Positions 52,570 through 60,415 of a stretch of 64,000 bases of DNA are shown one piece after another (within the stretch, counting starts at the first letter, position 1; each line of letters starts with the position of its first letter). The position numbers and the translations under genes were made by a program. Where the stretch lies: positions 34,079-98,078 of the forward strand of contig BBRT01000095.1 of assembly GCA_001417715.1 (NCBI GenBank), in the 5' to 3' direction. The notes beneath the pieces are model-generated. The model searched no databases and had not been told where the DNA came from. It saw only the letters and a program-made list of their open reading frames with translations. The DNA is from Candidatus Symbiothrix dinenymphae. GTDB lineage: Bacteria > Bacteroidota > Bacteroidia > Bacteroidales > Azobacteroidaceae.

Positions 52570-53016
52570 TGGACAAAATTCAGGCTAAAAAAGAGCCGTT
52601 TGTTTCAAGTGGACAAAATTCAGGCTAAATATTTTTGAGGATGAATAAATCCTGATCAACTATTCATATCTTTGCATGGTCAAATGAAACGGAAACAAGC
52701 TCTGCTGGGGAGCAACTTGTCAGGGATAGTTTGACAGGCTGACGAAAAAGTCAGAGAAGGGATTATCACAATAGATAATTCCTTCGACTTTTTAGAAGCC
52801 TTTTATACCTTGAAAAACCCATCTATATACTTCATTTTACGTTCTTTAGATAAGCCATTGTGGTTTCTGAGTTTGTTTTTCAAGTCAAATTTTCAGCCGT
52901 TTTTCTTGGTCGTTTTCGACCAGCAATAAATGCAAATTTTTTACTCATAACTTTAAATGCTTGCAAATATATGTATTTCAATTAGTTATCACCACTTCTA
53001 GCCTGAATTTTGTCCA
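52570..53016. mobile_element. IS/MITE-like remnant with 18-bp inverted repeats
   Basis: TGGACAAAATTCAGGCTA occurs directly repeated at 52570 and 52610 and inverted at 52999-53016. The inner pair bounds about 407 bp without a transposase frame. Inside are a TATCTTTGC promoter-like box (52666-52674) and a hairpin of AAAAAGTC..GGGATTATC against GATAATTCC..GACTTTTT (about 52746-52795). The right end abuts the stop codon of the GH36 gene. It covers most of the 560-nt gap between genes. Confidence 0.7.
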
Positions 53017-55098
53017 TTAGCCCTTTTCTGCCAAGTCTTTCCCCGATAAGGTAGCGATGATTTTTCCCGCGTAACCTTGTTTTACAACATAAGTTTTATC
53101 CGGATTGAGCCAAGGGATGACTACGAGGCGAGATTCCTCCACAGCCCCTTGTCTGAACACGCCGACCAATCCGCCGCTGCCGGTTTCCGTATTCAGGCGG
53201 CTAAAGCCGTCCCAACAGCCTTCTTGCGGTTCGCCAAAACCCGGTAAATCCTGACGGAAAGACATATATCCGTGCCTTGCTTCTAATTTTTTTGTCCATT
53301 CCGCCCACAATTTGTAGGTTTTCTTTTCAGCAGCAGAGAGTTTGCGAGGGTCGCCCAACATAATGGGCAAGGTACCGGTCAAGGACTTAAATGCCAATTC
53401 ATGATTTTTGGAATCCATCCGCATGTTGCCGATAACGAGTGAGGTGGCGGGCAGCGCGGGCGTGCGTCCCCATGCCAGATTGCGCACACGAAGAGGACCC
53501 GTCTGATTCGTCTGCTCGACATTGGAAAGCCAATTGCCCTCCGCATGTTTGGCAATTCCGTAATCCATCAGTTGGAGTTTGCCGGCAGTCTCGAAAGTAC
53601 AATCAATGAAAAGTTCCGGCACTTCCCGGTGCAGGTCATCAAAAAGCTGCATGCAACGCCGGTAAATCACTTCGTAGGATTCCTCTCTGTCGCGGTGCCA
53701 GGGGTGATTATCGGCATAACAGCCTGAACGGTCGCGGTCGAAAACGTAAGCACTGGCGACAATCGCCAAATCAAGTTTAAGGTACGACAAACCATGTTCT
53801 TTTGCCAAATGCAGGGCAACCTTTTTGATGTAGTCGTACCATTCGGTTCCCATACATGCAGTTTTGTTCTGCCCGTGTTCGGTATGCAGATTGCCTAATT
53901 GCCCATCTTTTCCAACAACAAACCACTCCGGATGTTCTTTGAAATACGTCCTGTTGGTGGGGTCTGCGATGGCAATACTTAGCCAGAGTCCGGGTTTCAT
54001 TCCCAGCGATTTGATATAATCGAAAACAGGACGTAAGCCATTGGGAAACTTTTCTGTATTCACTTTCCAGTCGGCAAGCCATGCTTCTTGTTCGTCCACC
54101 GATTCCTCCGTCCGCACCCTGTCACTACTGCCTGTGCCGATTTGCCATCCGTCGTCAATGATAAACTCTTCTACACCGCATTCCGATGCCGCTTTTGCCA
54201 CCTCTTTTACCAAAGTTTCATTGATGTTTTGGTAAAAAGGCACCCAAGTATTATAGACGAACATCGGTTTTTGGGGCAGTTGCTCTATTCGCATGCCAAC
54301 ATGTTTCCTGACAAAATCGGAAACCACAGTGCTCAACACGACAGACGGGTCGGGTGTGTTGTTGTACAATGCGGTAAACACCCAAGGGCTGAGCCATTGG
54401 TCGCCGGGGCGAAGCCATTTCCTGAATCCGAATTCCTCTTCGGGATGTGTCAGACCGGCACTCACCGAGCGGCCGTCCACATAAACAGATGTCCGTTTGG
54501 TTACCCCAAACGCCTCATTTCCAATCGCAATGCCCCTGTCCCACCATGTGTCGTGCACGATAATCAAAGGGTCGTTGCAATTGCCGATGTAGGGACCCAA
54601 CCATTTTTGGCGGGCATATTGGTGCATAATCCACGCATTGGTGGCACCCCAGCTAAGGTACAGATTTTCCACATCAACGGCTTCCACTTTCAGGTCGCTG
54701 CGCCCGATGTTTTTCACTCTTAAAGCCTTGTGAACTACCGGAAGGTTCGGATATACCATATAAAGCAGTTCAACGGTAAAGGATTTGTCCCTTTCCAAAG
54801 ACAGAATCAGCCCTTTGCCGCCGTTGCTCTCCGCCGTGTCCCGACGTTGAATATTTTTCCACTCGCTGTTGCCCGAATACGGCACATCGTTTACAGACAG
54901 GGCAAATTCAGGCGATTTATTGGCGATAAACTGCGTTTGACCCATCGAATAGGACTTGCCGAAGATATGATTCTCCGAAAAATCTATTTCCCTGCGAATA
55001 AGACCGTTGTCGAGGACTGCTGTTTGTTCCTGCGACCAAGCTGTGGTTGCAAGCAACAGTTGCATTCCACAGATTAATTTGAATACTTTGATGTTCAT
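53017..55098 (-). CDS. Alpha-galactosidase, GH36-type (secreted)
   Basis: The 693-residue protein has a signal peptide (about 1-22, ending TTAWS), an N-terminal beta-sandwich (to about 280; DNGLIRREI, RVKNIGRSDLKVEAV), and a TIM barrel with FIIDDGWQIG (about 315) and the nucleophile Asp in LSYLKLDLA (about 440). The pattern FVYNTWVPFYQNINE and GMKPGLWLSIAI agrees with the melibiase-like GH36 group. It would release alpha-galactose in the periplasm. The stop codon directly adjoins the inverted repeat at 52999-53016, so the original C-terminus may have been changed by an insertion. Confidence 0.85.
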   Translation of the reverse strand: MNIKVFKLICGMQLLLATTAWSQEQTAVLDNGLIRREIDFSENHIFGKSYSMGQTQFIANKSPEFALSVNDVPYSGNSEWKNIQRRDTAESNGGKGLILSLERDKSFTVELLYMVYPNLPVVHKALRVKNIGRSDLKVEAVDVENLYLSWGATNAWIMHQYARQKWLGPYIGNCNDPLIIVHDTWWDRGIAIGNEAFGVTKRTSVYVDGRSVSAGLTHPEEEFGFRKWLRPGDQWLSPWVFTALYNNTPDPSVVLSTVVSDFVRKHVGMRIEQLPQKPMFVYNTWVPFYQNINETLVKEVAKAASECGVEEFIIDDGWQIGTGSSDRVRTEESVDEQEAWLADWKVNTEKFPNGLRPVFDYIKSLGMKPGLWLSIAIADPTNRTYFKEHPEWFVVGKDGQLGNLHTEHGQNKTACMGTEWYDYIKKVALHLAKEHGLSYLKLDLAIVASAYVFDRDRSGCYADNHPWHRDREESYEVIYRRCMQLFDDLHREVPELFIDCTFETAGKLQLMDYGIAKHAEGNWLSNVEQTNQTGPLRVRNLAWGRTPALPATSLVIGNMRMDSKNHELAFKSLTGTLPIMLGDPRKLSAAEKKTYKLWAEWTKKLEARHGYMSFRQDLPGFGEPQEGCWDGFSRLNTETGSGGLVGVFRQGAVEESRLVVIPWLNPDKTYVVKQGYAGKIIATLSGKDLAEKG

Positions 55099-55185
55099 GT
55101 TGTTTTATATTATTTCTGTTTATATTTTTTTTCTATTACCATTTCGGTATCAACTTGGACTGCAATACATCGCCTGCCGATGCCG

Positions 55186-55284
55186 TTACTTCGCGTTTTC
55201 CTGCATAGAAAACAAATCCCAAATAATATAGCCAACCACAACCACCGGTACCAATATTGATACAATAATGCCAAACGCGTTCAT
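55186..55284 (-). CDS. Small single-pass membrane protein, 32 residues (putative)
   Basis: A 32-codon frame reads MNAFGIIVSILVPVVVVGYI followed by IWDLFSMQENAK. It has one long hydrophobic helix and a polar tail. It lies 4 nt before the next upstream gene's stop codon and may be translated with that membrane protein gene. No family is recognised. Confidence 0.4.
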   Translation of the reverse strand: MNAFGIIVSILVPVVVVGYIIWDLFSMQENAK

Positions 55285-55288
55285 AATT

Positions 55289-55723
55289 TTATTTTTTAAT
55301 ATATTTTTTTCTTAATATGCCATATTTGAACCATAGCGATAACGTCAAAATGGATGTTGTCGTAATTGCAAACGCATTTATATTTTCTTCATAAGAAATA
55401 GCGTTTTCTTTTGGAACAAATCCTAACGAACTCAAAAAAACAAATCCAATTACAAAGAAAGAAAACAACACTCCTACATACAAAGGTAGTGTAAACGCTT
55501 GAGGTGTTGTTCTGTAATCTTGAAACAAACTAATCAAAATGGTTAACCCTAAAAAAGTGTAAACTCCATTCTTTAACAATAATGTAAAAAGTTGGTAAAC
55601 ATCCATATCAACCCGAACATAGAAAAGACTGACACACAAAGCAAATAACAATGGCAACACCAATGGGGTTACAAAATTAATCAACGTCCAGTCCAACATT
55701 TCTATTGCAATTTTTTTTCTCAT
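55289..55723 (-). CDS. Hypothetical membrane protein with four segments
   Basis: The 144-residue product is not recognised. It has four hydrophobic helices (FVTPLVLPLLFALCVSLFY; NGVYTFLGLTILISLF; LYVGVLFSFFVIGFVFLSSL; AFAITTTSILTLSLWF) and a basic C-terminus (RKKYIKK). The AT-rich gene interrupts the glycoside hydrolase cluster. Promoter TATCTTTGC at 55741-55749 sets the start at 55723 and not 55744. Confidence 0.7.
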   Translation of the reverse strand: MRKKIAIEMLDWTLINFVTPLVLPLLFALCVSLFYVRVDMDVYQLFTLLLKNGVYTFLGLTILISLFQDYRTTPQAFTLPLYVGVLFSFFVIGFVFLSSLGFVPKENAISYEENINAFAITTTSILTLSLWFKYGILRKKYIKK

Positions 55724-55740
55724 TCCTGCCAAAATTGGGT

Positions 55741-55749
55741 GCAAAGATA
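55741..55749 (-). promoter_or_regulatory. Promoter of the hypothetical membrane protein gene
   Basis: TATCTTTGC on the minus strand, 18 nt upstream of the ATG. Confidence 0.6.
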
Positions 55750-55830
55750 CAACATATTTTTCAATTGCGCAACAAAAAATAATTATTAACCAGGGGCGCG
55801 CAGCTTTAACTTATGCTTTCCCACGCCAAT

Positions 55831-57374
55831 TTACTGTTTCACTATTTTCAGCATGACGCAGCCATGCCGCGGAATATCGAACGAGGTGATTTTACGTATA
55901 TCGCCCAAGTCGGTCTGTCGCCATAAATCGCGGGCAAGAAATTTTCCATCGTAACCCAAAGCCTTCCAATCCACATTGACCACGTTCCCGAACGGTCGTT
56001 TGTTGAAAACGGCAATGGCTGTGTTTCCATCCTGCAAGTCTTTTTTCCAGATTTCAATCAAATCTTGGTTTAGGATACAGTAGCCCGCCTTTCCCAATTT
56101 ATCCTGGTCAATATCTATCACCTCCGCATTGCATAAAATATTCTTGGTGAAATCGTCCAATGTGGTGATTTCTCCGCTGAAAATCAACGGCGCCGACATC
56201 ATGCTCCAAAGCGTCATGCAGGCGTAGTGTTCACTGGGCGACAATGGCGAAAGCACTGTTTTTTTATTTTTCCAGTCGTAAATATTTCCAAAAAGAAGGT
56301 AGTCAGGGTCGTTCCAAGCATCCGGTCCGGAATATTCGCGGATTTGCTCCTGAAAAAAGCCGATGTTGAACATGCTTGCCGACAAATTCTGAGTATTGAA
56401 TCCGAGGTCGTGTGTAGTGCGCCATGAGTTTCCTCCTACTTCCTTTCCCCATTTCCACACATTGCCCATGCCGTATTGACAGATATTGAGGACAATATCC
56501 CGTGGGGCTTCCCTGAGCAATTTTGAAATCAGCCGATACGGTTTTTGCAGATTCACCAAATCGTCAGATGTAGGGTAAACGAAACCGGGCACTTCATCTC
56601 CATAAGAACACCAGTCATATTTCAGAAAATCGAAACCCCAATCCACATACGATTGAATATCTTGTGCCTCGTGTCCAAGGTCGCTTCGTCAAGCGACAGC
56701 CCTTCCGGCAAGTTGGCGGCTGCAAATTTCATGGGACGCTCGCCGGTTGCGGCAATCGTGAACAGAAAAGGCTTTGCAGGCGATGCGCCGGTGATTTTCG
56801 CGCCATTTACCCGCGGTTGCGGGGCGGGCGGCGGCGTCAGGATGTAGCGTTCCTCCGGGCGGTCGTCCTTGACGGCAACGGGGGCGGCAAAAACAGTGAA
56901 CTGAGCATTCACCCAGTCGGCATGGTCGTTGTTGATTCCGTCCGAAGCCGGGTCAACGAGCAGGTACAAATCAGTCACGCCTTTCAATGCTACCTCAACC
57001 TGTCTGGGCGCGTCGCCTTTTTTCATCACTCCACTGTTGAAAGCCGTACCCTTGTTGGTAAAGACATAAAATATCACAGACCCTTGCAAGTCGGCATTGT
57101 CGTCCACGCCCACCAAGGCGGTGAATGTGCCCTGTCGCCCGTCCAAACGGATGTGCGCCTTGCCGGTGGCATGGACGCCGAGTCCCTTCTCATACTGCGT
57201 TCCTGCAATGGACAGCGGCGTGCCGGTAATAGACTGATTGGCTTTGGCTTCGCCCCAGCCCACCGCAAATGCGGACAAGTCCAATTCGGTAATTTCTACA
57301 ACTGACGAGGGCCGACTACAAGCAACTGCCCAACCCGCAACGAATAATAAAATAAATAACCTGTTCTTATTCAT
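55831..57374 (-). pseudogene. Broken GH27 alpha-galactosidase with NPCBM domain
   Basis: The 5' part (57374 to 56622) encodes a lipoprotein signal (GWAVACS), an NPCBM carbohydrate-binding domain (EKGLGVHATGKAHIRLDG, DLYLLVDPASDGINNDHADW) and an Ig-like linker, ending PEGLSLDEA. The 3' part (56646 to 55831, another frame) has the second half of a GH27 barrel: FDFLKYDWCSYG with the nucleophile Asp, and GPDAWNDPDYLL with the acid/base Asp. At the junction near 56680-56700 the segment normally encoding PPMGWNSWN and IDDGW, roughly 110-130 residues, is missing and the frame changes. The enzyme cannot fold as a normal barrel. The gene is 6 nt downstream of the GH59 gene. Confidence 0.85.
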
Positions 57375-57380
57375 ATTTTA

Positions 57381-59312
57381 TTATTTAATCTGAAAATTAT
57401 CAAAATCTACCTGATGAAAACTCGTACCAATGCCGGCTACACCGTGTGTAAAAGTAGGGTCTTCCACCTCGCTTAGCACTGTGCCGTTGATGGAAGCGGT
57501 TATTTTGGTGTTTTTCATAGACAGCGTTAGGGCATTCCACGTTTTCAGCGTTACCGGAAGCCATCCCGAAGCTAATATTTTATTGCCGGCTTTCAATGTC
57601 CAATGACCGGAGGACTTCAAATTAAAATAATAAGCGTTTGCCGATTTATGCGAGCGGTGCATTTCAAGGGCTCTTCCGCAGATAAAAACTTCGCTATAGG
57701 GTTCGACAAAGTAAAAATCCGTTTTCACGGAGTAGTCCGTCCACGCAGTGTCTCCGATAACAGTTTGGTTGAACACCGCTCCTTCCCACTCTATGCAGGG
57801 ACGGGTGATGACCTGACGTAAACATTTGCCTTTCTTATCCTCCCTTTCCACCACTTCAAAAGCGCCACCCTGGTCGGAAAAATAGCGGGGCGTTCCATGT
57901 ATTTTCTCACCTTCAAAGTCTGCCAAATAAGGGAAAGGGAATGGTTTGGACGGAGGGATTACGGCTTTTCCTTTCGCTTGTCCTTTCTCTGTGGAAATCG
58001 TATAGACTGATTTGGGTGACAAAAGAAGGGTGAAAGTGCGATTGTTTACTTTAAGGTCCTTTTCCTGCTTGAAAACATCTCCTTCCACTGAAGTCTTCCA
58101 AACTTTCAGATTCTTGATGTCGGTATTCTTCAATTGAAAACTTACCTTTTGAGACTCGTCGGCATCCATCGTTTCAATAATAATGCTGACATTCTTGTTT
58201 TTTGCATCGGCGGACAGGGTCACATAAGAGCCTTTCTCCAAATATCCGCAACCGGCATCAATATAACTCCAACCGGGCTCTACAAATTGCGTAGTATGTG
58301 CAATCGCCCACAGTGCAGGCTCTACCTCATAGAATCCCGACCACGGCGTATTCGCTTTCATCAATCCTGAATTGGGAAGTGTCAGGTTATCATAATAGGA
58401 TGTAATCAGGCTCCAGGTAATTGTTTTGGTCATCTTTCCCTCAATATAATCGCGGTTATAGAGTTTTGCCAATGCGACAAAACCCTTCCAATCTCCCCGC
58501 CATGGTCCCCCTTCGCTGTTCCAGAGAGGAATGCCTGTCTGCTGTAATTTTTCCGGGCTTGTATAGGGAGGAGAAGCATCGTGTTCTATGTAATGGTCGC
58601 CTATCACATTCACGGAAGCCATCAGGTCTTTGTCTTGCAATATATCATTCTCTATCTTCCAGACTTGTCCCTTCCCTGTCAGGTCGGCAGCAACTAATTG
58701 AACCTGTGATAAGGATTCCTGGTCCAATTTTTTCCGAAACCGCTTGATATATTCCGCATCATACATCCGTTCATTCCATATCCCGACATAGTCAATGTCC
58801 AGATTGTGATACTTTTTTGCCCCTCTGATGAAACTGATTTGGTAATCGATGTTATCATCCGAGTAAAATTTACCATCACCAATCCAGCCGGGCGCTCCCC
58901 ATTCCAGAATATCTAATTTTATATCAGGATTACGTTTCTTGGCTTCTTTTACTAACCACCACTCATATCCTCTATCGAAATAACGCGGTTGAGGATTCAC
59001 AAATTCGTCTTTTGTTCTTGCGTGCGAGGGTTCCGTGCCGGGACCGGAGTTCACATCGCCGCCAATCTCAATTTTCAGGTGTTGAATGTTTGCCCCGAAT
59101 TTCGGTTTAAACAAATAATCCAAAATGTCACTTCGATAAGGCTCTGCATAATCTATCAACAAACGGGATGATGCTCCGGCGCTCAATGCGCCCAAGCCTT
59201 CATAAGTACGCCCTTTGTTCGATAAATCAATACTGACAAGTTGCTGCGATAAACAAAAAAATCCATTTAGCAGACAACAAAAAATAACGCTCATTTTCTT
59301 ATTCTTATTCAT
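57381..59312 (-). CDS. GH59 beta-galactosidase / galactocerebrosidase-like (secreted)
   Basis: The 643-residue protein has a signal peptide (about 1-22). The catalytic barrel has YEGLGALSAGASSRLL, IGGDVNSGPGTEPSH, the acid/base Glu in VGIWNERMY (about 180) and the nucleophile Glu in PLWNSEGGPWRG (about 265). The C-terminal beta-domain ends with a lectin-like fold (FHQVDFDNFQIK). This is the architecture of GH59, whose animal member cleaves galactosylceramide; bacterial substrates are poorly known. It is operon-linked with the URO-D gene (11 nt) and GH27 remnant (6 nt). Confidence 0.85.
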   Translation of the reverse strand: MNKNKKMSVIFCCLLNGFFCLSQQLVSIDLSNKGRTYEGLGALSAGASSRLLIDYAEPYRSDILDYLFKPKFGANIQHLKIEIGGDVNSGPGTEPSHARTKDEFVNPQPRYFDRGYEWWLVKEAKKRNPDIKLDILEWGAPGWIGDGKFYSDDNIDYQISFIRGAKKYHNLDIDYVGIWNERMYDAEYIKRFRKKLDQESLSQVQLVAADLTGKGQVWKIENDILQDKDLMASVNVIGDHYIEHDASPPYTSPEKLQQTGIPLWNSEGGPWRGDWKGFVALAKLYNRDYIEGKMTKTITWSLITSYYDNLTLPNSGLMKANTPWSGFYEVEPALWAIAHTTQFVEPGWSYIDAGCGYLEKGSYVTLSADAKNKNVSIIIETMDADESQKVSFQLKNTDIKNLKVWKTSVEGDVFKQEKDLKVNNRTFTLLLSPKSVYTISTEKGQAKGKAVIPPSKPFPFPYLADFEGEKIHGTPRYFSDQGGAFEVVEREDKKGKCLRQVITRPCIEWEGAVFNQTVIGDTAWTDYSVKTDFYFVEPYSEVFICGRALEMHRSHKSANAYYFNLKSSGHWTLKAGNKILASGWLPVTLKTWNALTLSMKNTKITASINGTVLSEVEDPTFTHGVAGIGTSFHQVDFDNFQIK

Positions 59313-59323
59313 ATTCTTAAAAA

Positions 59324-60401
59324 TTAATTATTATTATTACATTTTATTAATTGCATAAAATTCTCAATGGGTGTATCCAGCTGTACATGGTGCGTGGGCG
59401 CGCAAATCCATCCGCCGTTCTTTCCTAAAGTATCTTTCATCCATTGATATTCTTTTTTAATGTCGTCAGGTGTACCCACAGGCAGAGTGGACTGTACGGC
59501 AATACCTCCGAAAAAGCAGAGGTTTTTGCCATATTTTTTCTTCAGAATGTCGGGAGCCATACATTCCGTTTGAATAGGATTCAGCACATCAACACCGGCA
59601 TCAATCAAACCCGGAATAATGTCATATACACATCCATCCGAGTGAAAAGCTATTTTAAATGTCTTTGTTGGTCTGCTTAATTGCATTGCAGATACATGCG
59701 TAGCGTGGTTTGAAAAATTCGGTCCACACTGCCTTGTCAATCAATAAATTGGTTTGTGAGCCCCAATCGTCCCCCAACCAAATCATATCTACCCCTCTTT
59801 TTGCCAAGTTTACACACACTTCCAGATGATGCGAAAAAGTAATATCTAAAATGCGGTTTGCCAATTCGGGGTTGACATACAAATCCATCAATAAGTTTTC
59901 AAAACCTCTCAAAGCCCACGCCGTCTCAAAAACAGTGCAATGGACCCGTCCAATGATATAATATTCGTCTTTATATTCTCTGACAAGCCGTTCTACATGC
60001 TCATACAAGCCCGGAGCATTGGGATCCGGCGCTTTGTAATTGTCAATATCCGGTTCATCACCGGCTAAAGGCTCTTTTTCCATATTGGTGTACACACCTG
60101 TACCAAAGGGTGTTGTGTATTGGTCGATTTTCCATTTCACGCCCCAAGCATCGGTATAGGGTTCATCTTTCAGGTAATAATTGGTGACCCATCCTGCACC
60201 GGCTTGGAAAGCATCCTGTTGTGTCAAAATTTCAAGATCATATCCGTACCATTTCCGGTGGTGTGGTTCCGATTTTTGCGAAGGCAGATTAAAATATTCA
60301 CGGAGACGGTCTGCAAATTCGGGCGTGAATGTCGCCTGAAAAGGTGGTCTGTCCGTTTGCTCATGATTGAGAGCCGATAATACGCGATCACGATGTTTCA
60401 T
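59324..60401 (-). pseudogene. Uroporphyrinogen decarboxylase-like (URO-D) protein, frameshifted
   Basis: The N-terminal two thirds (KHRDRVLSALNHEQTDRPPF, DMIWLGDDWGSQTNLLI) run from 60401 to a stop at 59655-59657. The remaining third (IAFHSDGCVYDIIPGLIDAG, DVLNPIQTECM) is in the next frame to 59324. Removing one T of the TTTAAAA stretch near 59657 joins NKDI to KIAFHSDG as in normal relatives of about 350 residues. In carbohydrate clusters, URO-D relatives resemble corrinoid-dependent methyltransferases more than haem enzymes, so demethylation of a substrate is a guess. Mutation or sequencing error cannot be separated. Confidence 0.82.
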
Positions 60402-60415
60402 GTGTGCTTTTTTTA

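Noticed and set aside
56664..57305. A 213-codon plus-strand frame
   Set aside because: Antisense to the NPCBM part of the broken GH27 gene.
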